Assembly (NCBI GenBank): GCA_947168365.1
Contig: CAMVLO010000011.1
Location: forward strand, 16,279-80,278
DNA: 64,000 bases
Source of the DNA: UBA3824 sp017541145
Lineage (GTDB): Bacteria > Bacteroidota > Bacteroidia > Bacteroidales > UBA3824
Reading direction: 5' to 3'
Shown here: positions 52,738 through 61,012 of the stretch, piece by piece
How positions within the stretch are numbered: position 1 is the stretch's first letter
How the letters are laid out: every line of letters begins with the position of its first letter
Notes under the pieces: generated by a model
Told to the model about the DNA's origin: nothing
The model's input: the letters and a program-made list of their open reading frames with translations, nothing else
The model's database searches: none
Translations under genes and position numbers: made by a program

Positions 52738-53148
52738 TTTTGAGTGTAAAATTGCCCGTTTTACTCTAAAATTAATTATTGTTAAAATTACAATATTGAT
52801 ATATTGTTAACTAAAATTTCGCAAATAAATTTTAATCAACTACCGAAAATTACATAAAAACGAACACTCAGGTCGCACGCATAATACAACCGAAAAATTA
52901 AAAAAAAGTCATGGAAACTATTATGGAAAAAATACACTCTAACACTCTTAATTACTCGAAAAAAGATGATTTTTGACCTTTTTTTTGACACGCTTTTATT
53001 CAATTTTACTTTAAAATTAAATACCGCATTTTGTACTCTGTTTATAAATGGTTAATTATTAAAACATTAAGTAACTAAAATAAATTTAAAAAAAAAATCT
53101 TTAAACATTAGGGAGATTAAAAAAATGATTGTAATTTTACACTCAAAA
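52738..53148. repeat. 16-bp inverted repeat flanking the mutarotase upstream region
   Basis: TTTTGAGTGTAAAATT at 52738-52753 is the exact reverse complement of 53133-53148. The 379 bases between are AT-rich and hold the untranslated region before the mutarotase gene plus a 21-codon ORF (52912-52977). No exact TAnnTTTG box is present inside. The right copy lies 40 bases before the mutarotase ATG. Confidence 0.6.
52912..52977 (+). CDS. Possible small upstream ORF
   Basis: A 21-codon frame (METIMEKIHSNTLNYSKKDD...) lies inside the inverted repeat ahead of the mutarotase gene. It may be chance; a leader-peptide role is possible but unsupported. Confidence 0.15.
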
Positions 53149-53187
53149 TTATTTCACATTCTTTTAACACGAAATAAAAACAGAGCA

Positions 53188-54375
53188 ATGAAAAAATCTC
53201 AATTTAAATTAATGTTAAGCGGCTGCGCTTTAGGGCTTGCAGTTTTGGCTTCATGCGGCGGCGCTCAACAAAATCAACAGTGCGATGCTAATGGCGCACT
53301 TTGTCCTAAAAATTTTGACACTACGATTAATGGTAAAAAAGTAGGTCTTTATACTTTGGAAAATTCTAAAGGTACAAAAGTTAGTATTACAAATTTTGGC
53401 GGTAGAATTGTTTCTTTGATTGTGGTTGATAAAAACGGTAAACCTCAAGATGTTGTTTTAGGTTTTGACAAGGTAGCAACTTATGCTGATTATTTGCACA
53501 CTCCTTCTGATTTTGGTGCATCAATCGGACGTTATGCCAACAGAATTTATCACGGCAAAATTGTTTGCGACGGCGATACTATTCAATTGCCTATCAACAA
53601 TTTCGGACACTGTTTGCATGGCGGTCCTCAAGGCTGGCAATATCAAGTTTATGATGTAACTGAAAGCACTCCTAATTCTTTGACTCTCGTAATGGACAGC
53701 AAAGACGGCGATGCTAATTTCCCGGGAAATCTTAAAGCTACTGTAAAATTCACTCTTACAGAAAATTCTGAAATTGAAATCGATTATACAGCTACCACTG
53801 ACAAGGAAACTGTAATCAATATGACAAATCACAGCTATTTCAACTTGAATGGCGATCCTAATACAGAAATCAACAATTGTCATCTTTATATCAATGCTGA
53901 CAAATATACTCCTGTTGACTCTTCTTACATGCCTACAGGCGAAATTGCAAATGTTGAAAATACTCCGTTTGATTTGAGAAATTTGGCAGAAATCGGCAAC
54001 AAAACAAATCTTCAAGCAGAAAACGAACAAATAAAATTCGGTAACGGCTACGATCACAACTGGTGTTTGAATACTTACAACGCAGAAACCGGTGAAGGTG
54101 ATATCACAAAAATAGCTGCTACACTTTATTCTCCGGTTACAGGTATTCAGTTGGATGTTTACACCAACGAACCCGGTATACAGTGCTATTCAGGCAATTT
54201 CCTCGACGGCAAAACTGCCGGTAAAAAAGGTATTGTTTACAAAAAACATGCTGGTATTTGCCTTGAAACTCAGAAATATCCTAACTCTCCCAATGTAAAA
54301 GAATGGCCATCACCATATTTGAAACCGGGCGAGACATATCACAGCTATTGTAAATTCGCTTTTTCAGTAAAATAA
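53188..54375 (+). CDS. galM: Aldose 1-epimerase (galactose mutarotase) lipoprotein
   Basis: This 395-aa enzyme interconverts alpha and beta anomers of aldoses. The lipoprotein signal (MKKSQFKLMLSGCALGLAVLASC) places it in the envelope. Catalytic landmarks are NRIYHG, INNFGHCLHGGPQGWQY, MTNHSYFNLNG with the catalytic His, FGNGYDHNWCLN, and CLETQKYPNSPN with the catalytic Glu region. An ATG at 53125 (with GGGAG 12 bases upstream) would add 21 residues before the signal peptide; 53188 is preferred. It leads the arabinose locus, supplying the anomer for uptake or isomerisation. Confidence 0.92.
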   Translation: MKKSQFKLMLSGCALGLAVLASCGGAQQNQQCDANGALCPKNFDTTINGKKVGLYTLENSKGTKVSITNFGGRIVSLIVVDKNGKPQDVVLGFDKVATYADYLHTPSDFGASIGRYANRIYHGKIVCDGDTIQLPINNFGHCLHGGPQGWQYQVYDVTESTPNSLTLVMDSKDGDANFPGNLKATVKFTLTENSEIEIDYTATTDKETVINMTNHSYFNLNGDPNTEINNCHLYINADKYTPVDSSYMPTGEIANVENTPFDLRNLAEIGNKTNLQAENEQIKFGNGYDHNWCLNTYNAETGEGDITKIAATLYSPVTGIQLDVYTNEPGIQCYSGNFLDGKTAGKKGIVYKKHAGICLETQKYPNSPNVKEWPSPYLKPGETYHSYCKFAFSVK

Positions 54376-54381
54376 TGCAAC

Positions 54382-54410
54382 GAAGAGACGCTATATAATC
54401 GCGTCTCTTC
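54382..54410 (+). promoter_or_regulatory. Strong intercistronic hairpin
   Basis: GAAGAGACGC pairs exactly with GCGTCTCTTC (10-bp stem, 9-base loop) between galM and the symporter gene, without a following T-run. It may stabilise or partly terminate the message, setting a ratio between the two genes. Confidence 0.6.
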
Positions 54411-54430
54411 AATAAAAAATCAATAAAGAA

Positions 54431-56581
54431 ATGAATCAATCTAGTATTATTGACGCGCTGAGTAACAACGGCTTTACGGGCTGGGACTACGGCGTTTTTA
54501 TCCTTTACATCATCATTCTAGTCGGAATGGGTATTTTCCTTTCAAGAGGAAAAAAAGGCGAGGAAAAAACTTCAAAAGATTATTTTTTGGCAGGTAACAC
54601 CTTGACTTGGTGGGCTGTCGGTGCTTCACTTATCGCTGCTAACATCTCTGCTGAACAGTTTATCGGAATGTCAGGTTCGGCTTATGCTTCGGGTATCGCT
54701 CAGGCAGCTTACGAACTTATGGCAGCAGCTACACTTATCGTTGTCGGCAAATTCTTGTTGCCGCTCATGATTGAGAAAAAGATTTTCACAATCCCGCAAT
54801 TCCTTCGTGAACGTTATAATAGCGGCGTAGGTTTGGCTTTCTCAATTTTATGGCTTTTCCTTTATGTATTTGTAAACTTGACATCTGTTGCATGGCTTGG
54901 TGCATTGGCAATTCAACAAATTTTAGGTCTCCCGACTGACCATATCGTACATGTTATGGGCATGGACGTTGACCAAGTAAGACTTTGCATCATTCTCTGT
55001 TTGTTCTTAATCGCCGGAATTTATTCAATTTACGGTGGTTTGGCATCTGTGGCTTGGACCGACGTTATGCAGGTAACATTCCTCGTAGGCGGCGGTTTGA
55101 TTACAGCTTACTTCGCTTTGGACGTTATCGGTCAGGAAGTTTGGGGCTGCGGTGCAATGGAAGCACTCGGCAACATTTTTGACTGGTTCAAAGAACAACC
55201 AAGCGACAAGCACTTCAATCTAATAGTTACACGTAATGAAGAAGTCTATCCTGTAATTAATGGTATTCCAGAAGCATTAGTTCAAAGTGTTTCAGGTGAC
55301 ACTTTAGTAACAGTAAAGAATATTGCCACAGATTCTGTTTACACTTATGCAAGTAATTTGGTAGAACCACTTAAAGATGCAAATGGACAAGACATTTTTG
55401 TTGACGGAATGCAAAAAGTAAAAGTTAAGGAAGACCCATTCTTCACCAACCCTGGCCTTGTGCTCGTATTCGGTGCATTGTGGCTTACCAACTTGGGTTA
55501 CTGGGGCTTCAACCAATACATCATTCAGAAAGGTCTCGCAGCAAAATCACTTTCAGAAGCAAAGAAAGGTATGGTTTTCGCAGCTGTATTGAAAATTTTG
55601 ATTCCATTCATCGTTTGTATTCCCGGCGTTTGCGCTTACTATATTTACAATGCAAAAACCGGTGACGGTCAATCAGTACTCGATATGCTTATCGCCAAAG
55701 GACAGATTGCACAAGACAGTTCAATCGGACGTTCTGACGATGCTTATCCATACCTCATCAGAAACTTCACTCCGGTTGTGATCAAAGGTCTTTCATTTGC
55801 AGCGTTGGCAGCAGCAGTAATTTCATCACTCGCTTCGATGTTCAACTCTACTTCTACACTTTTCACAATGGATATCTACAAACAGTTCATCAACAAAAAC
55901 GCAAGCGAAACAAAACTCGTTAACGTTGGTCGTATGACATCTGTTACAGCTTTGATCATCGCTCTTATCGCAGTTTATCCGTTGATGGGCGGTATTGACC
56001 AAGCATTCCAATTCATTCAGGAATACTCAGCATTCGTATATCCGGGCGTTGTAGTAATCTTCGGTTTGGGTCTTTTGTGGAAACGTGCAAGCGGAACAGC
56101 TGCAATCGTTGCTGCAATCGGTACTTTCGCATTCTCAATTATTTACAAGTTTGCGTTCCCGGAAATGCCGTTCTTGGTACGTTCAGGTGTAGTATTCGTT
56201 ACACTTATAATACTTTTCGTATGGCTTTCACTCAGAAACAAAGATACAGAAGCTGCTACCGAACTTTCAGCAGACGATGTTAAGACACAACTTTTCTGGA
56301 GTAAAGTGATGTTTATTATCGGCGGTATTTCATTAGCATTGTTCATAGCAAGTTTCTTCTCAAACACACTTCATATCTACGGTATGGAAGGTGCAATGGC
56401 ATTCTTCGCTGCACTTATGGGAACAATCGGATACTATCTCCGTTCCAACGCACTTGACAAAGTACAAGATAAGAAACTTGTAGAAATCGATTTGAATATT
56501 TTCAAGACTGACAAAACATTCAATATCGGAGCTGCAGTAGTAATTGCTTTGTTGACAATACTTTATCTCGCACTTTGGTAA
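54431..56581 (+). CDS. SGLT-family sodium/sugar symporter
   Basis: This 716-aa protein has about 14 membrane helices of the sodium:solute symporter family. The first helices read YGVFILYIIILVGMGIFLSR and DYFLAGNTLTWWAVGASLIA; ANISAEQFIGMSGSAYASG and YSIYGGLASVAWTDVMQV are family landmarks, the latter near the sodium site. A hydrophilic insert of about 90 residues (about 255-340, IVTRNEEVYPVINGIPEAL) interrupts the core and is probably periplasmic. From context it imports L-arabinose or an arabinose-containing sugar. Between galM and the regulator gene. Confidence 0.92.
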   Translation: MNQSSIIDALSNNGFTGWDYGVFILYIIILVGMGIFLSRGKKGEEKTSKDYFLAGNTLTWWAVGASLIAANISAEQFIGMSGSAYASGIAQAAYELMAAATLIVVGKFLLPLMIEKKIFTIPQFLRERYNSGVGLAFSILWLFLYVFVNLTSVAWLGALAIQQILGLPTDHIVHVMGMDVDQVRLCIILCLFLIAGIYSIYGGLASVAWTDVMQVTFLVGGGLITAYFALDVIGQEVWGCGAMEALGNIFDWFKEQPSDKHFNLIVTRNEEVYPVINGIPEALVQSVSGDTLVTVKNIATDSVYTYASNLVEPLKDANGQDIFVDGMQKVKVKEDPFFTNPGLVLVFGALWLTNLGYWGFNQYIIQKGLAAKSLSEAKKGMVFAAVLKILIPFIVCIPGVCAYYIYNAKTGDGQSVLDMLIAKGQIAQDSSIGRSDDAYPYLIRNFTPVVIKGLSFAALAAAVISSLASMFNSTSTLFTMDIYKQFINKNASETKLVNVGRMTSVTALIIALIAVYPLMGGIDQAFQFIQEYSAFVYPGVVVIFGLGLLWKRASGTAAIVAAIGTFAFSIIYKFAFPEMPFLVRSGVVFVTLIILFVWLSLRNKDTEAATELSADDVKTQLFWSKVMFIIGGISLALFIASFFSNTLHIYGMEGAMAFFAALMGTIGYYLRSNALDKVQDKKLVEIDLNIFKTDKTFNIGAAVVIALLTILYLALW

Positions 56582-56588
56582 AATTATT

Positions 56589-56650
56589 AATTGACAGTTG
56601 ACAATAGACAGTTGACAAAAAAATTACGCTGTCATTGTCAATTGTCAATT
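56589..56650. repeat. 17-bp inverted repeat between symporter and regulator
   Basis: AATTGACAGTTGACAAT (56589-56605) pairs with ATTGTCAATTGTCAATT (56634-56650) with one mismatch. Sequences of this TTGACAATTGACA type recur as dispersed repeats in the locus. Confidence 0.6.
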
Positions 56651-56667
56651 GCTAATTATAAATTGAA

Positions 56668-57342
56668 ATGGGTTATTATCAGGAACATCCGAAATTTTAC
56701 ATCTCAACAGATTGTATAATTTTCGGATATTTTGACGGCAAACTTCAAGTACTGATTCGTCCCCGCGACATGCAGCCAGGAAAAGGCGAACTTTCGCTGA
56801 TGGGCGGTTTTGTGGACGACGATGAAAGTGTTGACAATGCCGCTAAACGAACCGTCAGAGAACTCACCGGTCTTGAAGATTTTTACATCGAGCAAGTCGG
56901 TGCATTCGGCAACGTAGACCGCGACCCGGGCGAAAGAGTGGTTTCAATCTGTTATTTTGCCTTGATAAAAGCAGGTAATTATAAGGACGAACTTAAAAGC
57001 CGTTTCAACGCGCAATGGGTTGATGCTAAAAAAGTTCCCGCACTTTACGGCGACCACAATTTGATGGTTGAAAAAGCGGAAAAAATCCTTCAAGAAAAAC
57101 TTGCATGGTCACCGTTGGCGTTTTATCTGATACCGGAAAAATTTACACTCACACAACTTCAGATGTTGTTTGAGACGATTTACGGTGAAACTCTCGACAA
57201 AAGGAACTTCCGCAAAAAACTTACGGAAGAAAACCACATCGTAACAACCGGAGAAATCGACAAAACAACATCAAAAAGGGGTGCAAACCTTTTCCGTTTT
57301 GATTTTGACGGCTATTTAAACGATGGTATTTTTAAATTGTAA
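56668..57342 (+). CDS. araR: Nudix-domain transcriptional regulator (AraR type)
   Basis: This 224-aa protein has an N-terminal Nudix fold (about 10-135; DCIIFGYFDGKLQVLIRPRD, GELSLMGGFVDDDESVDNAA) whose Nudix box has lost key Glu residues (KRTVRELTGLED), typical of regulators rather than hydrolases. The C-terminal winged helix (about 145-224) reads PEKFTLTQLQMLFETIYGE and LDKRNFRKKL. Bacteroides thetaiotaomicron AraR, the L-arabinose repressor, has this architecture. Its place between the symporter and araD-araA-kinase supports the same role. A terminator follows, and a strong promoter for araD lies downstream. Confidence 0.85.
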   Translation: MGYYQEHPKFYISTDCIIFGYFDGKLQVLIRPRDMQPGKGELSLMGGFVDDDESVDNAAKRTVRELTGLEDFYIEQVGAFGNVDRDPGERVVSICYFALIKAGNYKDELKSRFNAQWVDAKKVPALYGDHNLMVEKAEKILQEKLAWSPLAFYLIPEKFTLTQLQMLFETIYGETLDKRNFRKKLTEENHIVTTGEIDKTTSKRGANLFRFDFDGYLNDGIFKL

Positions 57343-57358
57343 TTACTATTGATAACAA

Positions 57359-57406
57359 AAAACGCGAAAAGCACGAAATTGAATTTTGTATTTTTCGCGT
57401 TTTAAT
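57359..57406 (+). terminator. Terminator of regulator gene
   Basis: AAAACGCGAAAA pairs with TTTTCGCGTTTT across a 24-base loop and is followed by AATTTTTTT. The centre contains GCGAAAAGCACGAAA, another relative of the dispersed CACGGAAAGCACGG repeat. The remainder of 57407-57591 has no gene; it should hold regulator sites. Confidence 0.75.
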
Positions 57407-57591
57407 TTTTTTACCTTTTTTTGTTGACATTTTTTATAAATCAATCACTCCAAACTTACAGATAATATCCGCCAAATCAATCAGTGATGTCCCCCCAATA
57501 AATTCAGAATACATCATTTTCATAACATTTTTTATAACACTTCTTCCTTAAAAAAATCATTAACTCACCGTTAAAAAAAAAGTTTTTATTT

Positions 57592-57624
57592 TTGTTTTTA
57601 ATTGTAAATAAAACACTATCTTTG
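57592..57624 (+). promoter_or_regulatory. Bacteroidota promoter of araD-araA-kinase operon
   Basis: TTTG at 57592-57595 and TATCTTTG at 57617-57624 match both boxes exactly with a 21-base spacer; predicted start near 57630, 27 bases before the ATG. Confidence 0.7.
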
Positions 57625-57656
57625 CCACAACATTATTTATTCAAACAATACAAGAT

Positions 57657-58355
57657 ATGTTAGAAGAATTAAAAGAAAAAGTTTTTAGAGCCAATTTAGA
57701 TTTGGTGAAAAACGGACTAGTTCTCTTTACTTGGGGCAACGTATCGGGCATCGACCGCGAAAAAGGTCTCGTAGTAATAAAACCTTCGGGAGTTGACTAC
57801 GACGTAATGAAGGCTTCGGATATGGTGGTTGTTGACCTCAACACCGGTAAAACCGTGGAAGGCGACCTCAATCCATCGTCAGACACCCCGACTCATTTGG
57901 TGCTTTACCGCGCTTTCAAAAACATCGGCGGCGTGGTTCACACACACTCACAGTACGCCACAGCCTGGGCTCAGGCCGGCAAGGACATTCCGAACATCGG
58001 CACCACACACGCCGACTATTTCTACAAGGAAATCCCCTGCACCCGCGACATGACCGAAAAAGAGGTGAAAAGCGACTACGAACTCGAAACCGGCAACGTT
58101 ATTGTTGAACGTTTCAACGGCTACAACCCCGACCACACTCCGGGCGTTTTGGTAAAAAACCACGGACCTTTCTCATGGGGAACATCTCCTGCAAACGCAG
58201 TTTACAACGCAACCGTCATGGAATACGTCGCAAAAATGGCATTCGTATCGTACAGCGTCAATCCGCAGACGACAATGAATCCGCTCCTCATCGAAAAACA
58301 TTACATGAGGAAACACGGACCTAACGCATATTACGGTCAAAAGAAAAAAAGTTAA
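57657..58355 (+). CDS. araD: L-ribulose-5-phosphate 4-epimerase
   Basis: This 232-aa class II aldolase-type zinc enzyme converts L-ribulose 5-phosphate to D-xylulose 5-phosphate. It shows FTWGNVSGIDREKGLVVIKPSG with the phosphate-binding SGVDY, THLVLYRAFKNIGGVVHTHS with the zinc His pair, the third metal His region (GVLVKNHGPFSWG), and the C-terminal HYMRKHGPNAYYGQ. The length equals E. coli AraD. First gene of the catabolic operon, 302 bases from its regulator. Confidence 0.97.
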   Translation: MLEELKEKVFRANLDLVKNGLVLFTWGNVSGIDREKGLVVIKPSGVDYDVMKASDMVVVDLNTGKTVEGDLNPSSDTPTHLVLYRAFKNIGGVVHTHSQYATAWAQAGKDIPNIGTTHADYFYKEIPCTRDMTEKEVKSDYELETGNVIVERFNGYNPDHTPGVLVKNHGPFSWGTSPANAVYNATVMEYVAKMAFVSYSVNPQTTMNPLLIEKHYMRKHGPNAYYGQKKKS

Positions 58356-58824
58356 TTCACAATTCATAATTCATAATTCATAATTGGCTGCGCGATGAAA
58401 ACTGACAATATTGTTAAAAATAAAAGTTTATCATTCGGAGTTCGTATTGTCAAAATGGTTAGACATTTACTAAAAAACTCAACATACGCAGAACACCCGA
58501 TTTTCACACAAATACTAAAGTGCGGAACAAGTATTGGTGCTAATATTAGAGAGTCAGAACATGCCGAAAGCGTTGATGATTTTAAACATAAACTAAAAAT
58601 TGCACTAAAAGAAGCCAATGAATCATTATATTGGTTAGAGATATTGTTTCAAGCGGAATATATAGAAAATCAGCAATATGAAAGTATGAAAAATGATTGT
58701 ACTGAAATTAACAAACTTTTAATTTCCATAGTTAATACATTAAATAAAAAAAGTCATAAATAACTTTCGTAATTCATCAATTGTGCAATTCATTATGAAT
58801 TGTGAATTATGAATTATGAATTAA
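58352..58824. repeat. 33-bp inverted repeats flanking the four-helix-bundle gene
   Basis: 58352-58384 and 58792-58824 are reverse complements at 31 of 33 positions, built from ATTCATAATTCACAATT units. They enclose the four-helix-bundle gene between araD and araA. Confidence 0.7.
58395..58763 (+). CDS. Four-helix-bundle protein (23S rRNA intervening-sequence family)
   Basis: This 122-aa protein is entirely helical and matches the four-helix-bundle family (TIGR02436-like) first seen in 23S rRNA intervening sequences: IVKNKSLSFGVRIVKMVRHL, CGTSIGANIRESEHAESVDD with the conserved IGANI-E-A-SxxDF pattern, FKHKLKIALKEANESLYWL. The function is unknown; genes of this family often sit alone in repeats. 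Here it lies between araD and araA, enclosed by the inverted repeats, and is not part of arabinose breakdown. Confidence 0.85.
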   Translation: MKTDNIVKNKSLSFGVRIVKMVRHLLKNSTYAEHPIFTQILKCGTSIGANIRESEHAESVDDFKHKLKIALKEANESLYWLEILFQAEYIENQQYESMKNDCTEINKLLISIVNTLNKKSHK

Positions 58825-58835
58825 AAAGAAATATT

Positions 58836-60368
58836 ATGTACAAAGATTCTGAAATTTGGTGGGTTACCGGTGCCCAGTTGCTTTACGGCGGCGAAACCGT
58901 GAAAATCGTAGACGGACATTCAAAAGAGATGGTTGACGGTCTTAACAACAGTGGAATTATCCCTGTAAAAATCGTTTACAAAGGCACTGCAAACTCTTCA
59001 AAAGAAGTTGAAGACGTAATGAAAGCAGCCAACAACGATGCTAAATGTATCGGTATCATCACTTGGATGCACACATTCTCGCCCGCGAAAATGTGGATTA
59101 AAGGCTTGCAGCAGTTGCAGAAACCGTTGCTTCACTTCCACACTCAGTACAACGCCGAAATTCCTTGGTCTACAATGGACATGGACTTTATGAACCTCAA
59201 CCAATCGGCACACGGCGACATCGAGTTCGGACACATCTGTACCCGTATGCGTATTCAGCGCAAAGTGGTTGTTGGCTACTGGAAAAACGAAGACGTTCAG
59301 AAGAAAATCGCTGTATGGGCAAGAGTTGCAGCCGGTGTTGCTGACGCTCACGATGTACGCTGCCTGATGTTCGGTATGAACATGAACAACGTTGCAGTTA
59401 CCGACGGCGACAGAGTAGAATTTGAACAACGTCTTGGCTATCACGTTGATTATTACCCTGTTTCGTCTTTGATGGAATACTTCAAGAAAGTTACTGACAA
59501 AGAGGCTGACGAACTTGTTGAAGAATACAAAAAACTTTACACAATCAAAATCGACGAGTCAGGCGAAAAAGTTTACTGGGAGAAAGTTAAAAACTCTGCC
59601 AAAGCAGAAATCGCACTCCGCCGCGTTTTGAAAGACGAAGGCGCAACCGCTTTCACCACCAACTTTGACGACCTCGGTGATGCAGACATCAACGACCCGA
59701 ATTTCTGTGGTTTTGACCAAATCCCCGGTTTGGCTTCACAACGTTTAATGGCAGAAGGTATCGGTTTCGGTGCAGAAGGCGACTGGAAAACCGCTTGTCT
59801 TTACCGTACACTTTGGGTAATCCAGCAAGGCTTGCCCACCGGCTGTTCTTTCTTGGAAGACTACACCCTCAACTTTGCCGGCGACAGAAGTTCATGCTTG
59901 CAGAGCCACATGTTGGAAGTTTGTCCGCTCATCGCATCTGACAAACCGAAATTGGAGGTTCACTTCCTCGGAATCGGTATCCGCAAACAACAGACCGCTC
60001 GTTTGGTATTCACTTCAAAGATAGGTTACGGTATCAAAGCAACCGTTGTTGACCTCGGTAACCGTTTCCGCCTTATCTCTCAGGAAGTTGAATGTATCGA
60101 ACCCAAACCGTTACCAAAACTTCCGGTTGCTTCGGCATTGTGGATTCCGCAGCCTAACTTTGAAGTTGGCGCAGCAGCGTGGATTCTTGCCGGCGGCACA
60201 CACCACAGCGCGTTCTCATACGACATCAACGAAGAGTACTGGGAAGACTTCGCTGAAATGCTTAACATCGAGTACGTCCGCATCAACAAGAACACCAACC
60301 TCAGCGACTTCAAACAGACACTCCGCAACAACGAAGTGTACTTCATGCTCGGCAAGGCACTCAAATAA
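58836..60368 (+). CDS. araA: L-arabinose isomerase
   Basis: This 510-aa enzyme converts L-arabinose to L-ribulose using Mn. The start MYKDSEIWWVTGAQLLYGGE is diagnostic. IGIITWMHTFSPAKMWIKGL, LHFHTQYNAEIPWSTMDMDF, the catalytic Glu region (GAEGDWKTACLYR), EDYTLNFAG and the final metal-ligand His region (GGTHHSAFSYDI) follow. An in-frame ATG at 58809 lies inside the flanking inverted repeat, so 58836 is the start. Second catabolic gene of the operon, separated from araD by the four-helix cassette. Confidence 0.97.
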   Translation: MYKDSEIWWVTGAQLLYGGETVKIVDGHSKEMVDGLNNSGIIPVKIVYKGTANSSKEVEDVMKAANNDAKCIGIITWMHTFSPAKMWIKGLQQLQKPLLHFHTQYNAEIPWSTMDMDFMNLNQSAHGDIEFGHICTRMRIQRKVVVGYWKNEDVQKKIAVWARVAAGVADAHDVRCLMFGMNMNNVAVTDGDRVEFEQRLGYHVDYYPVSSLMEYFKKVTDKEADELVEEYKKLYTIKIDESGEKVYWEKVKNSAKAEIALRRVLKDEGATAFTTNFDDLGDADINDPNFCGFDQIPGLASQRLMAEGIGFGAEGDWKTACLYRTLWVIQQGLPTGCSFLEDYTLNFAGDRSSCLQSHMLEVCPLIASDKPKLEVHFLGIGIRKQQTARLVFTSKIGYGIKATVVDLGNRFRLISQEVECIEPKPLPKLPVASALWIPQPNFEVGAAAWILAGGTHHSAFSYDINEEYWEDFAEMLNIEYVRINKNTNLSDFKQTLRNNEVYFMLGKALK

Positions 60369-60376
60369 TTTTAATT

Positions 60377-60424
60377 CGTGTCCTTCTGCGTTTTTTCCAA
60401 CACGGAAAGCACGGAGGACACGGA
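60377..60424. repeat. Hairpin and left flanking repeat of the GxxExxY gene
   Basis: CGTGTCCT (60377-60384) pairs with AGGACACG (60415-60422), giving a hairpin after araA. The segment 60401-60424 is also the reverse complement of 60961-60984 at 22 of 24 positions, so the gene between them is enclosed by inverted repeats. Confidence 0.7.
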
Positions 60425-60498
60425 TTATTTTTCAAAATATTAAAAAAGAAATCCATTTCTTTTTTAATGCTGAAAACACGGACTCACTTAATTGAACA

Positions 60499-60873
60499 AT
60501 GGCATTATTATACGATAAAGAGACATACGCTATCAATGGTGCGATGTTTGAAGTGCACAAAAACTTAGGTCCTGGATTGCTTGAAAAGGTGTATCAAGAG
60601 GCATTTGCTATTGAGTTGAAACTACGTAATATTCCATTTGAACGTGAAAAAAGGTACAAAATCGTTTACAAGGGATATACATTGACACAAGAATTTGTTG
60701 CCGATTTCGTTTGTTACGACAAAATAATAGTGGAACTCAAATCTGTAAGCGAAATGCACGACATTTACAGAGCCCAAGTATTAAACTACCTAAAAATTAC
60801 AGGCTTAAAGGTTGCATTGCTGCAAAATTTCAACACTCATCGTATCAAACCGGCAGAAAGGATTGTAAATTGA
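60499..60873 (+). CDS. GxxExxY protein
   Basis: This 124-aa protein contains the family motif at residues 26-32 (GLLEKVY), the opening INGAMFEVHKNLGPG, and a PD-(D/E)XK-like core ADFVCYDKIIVELK (D69, E79, K81). This TIGR04256-like family is widespread, often found with dispersed repeats, and its function is unproven; the core suggests a nuclease. It is inserted between araA and the kinase gene and unrelated to arabinose use. Confidence 0.87.
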   Translation: MALLYDKETYAINGAMFEVHKNLGPGLLEKVYQEAFAIELKLRNIPFEREKRYKIVYKGYTLTQEFVADFVCYDKIIVELKSVSEMHDIYRAQVLNYLKITGLKVALLQNFNTHRIKPAERIVN

Positions 60874-60960
60874 CAAGAACACAGAAGCAGTCAGTTAGGT
60901 TCCGTGTTTTCCGTTATAATTAATTACTTGTAATTAATTATATTTTAATAAATTAACCAT

Positions 60961-60984
60961 TCCGTGTCATCCGTGTTTTCCGTG
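60961..60984. repeat. Right flanking repeat of the GxxExxY gene
   Basis: Reverse complement of 60401-60424 (22 of 24). A third half-copy (TTCCGTGTTTTCCGT) lies at 60900-60914. Similar CCGTG-rich sequences lie at 9389-9413 and 23476-23520. Confidence 0.65.
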
Positions 60985-61012
60985 GTAAAAAAATAATTCA
61001 TAATTAATAAAA

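Noticed and set aside
56589..58384. TTGACA-rich and ATTCATAATT-rich repeats as sigma-70 promoters or CRISPR-like repeats
   Set aside because: They are short, inverted and low in complexity; TTGACA here is part of the repeat and lacks a partner -10 in this phylum's style.
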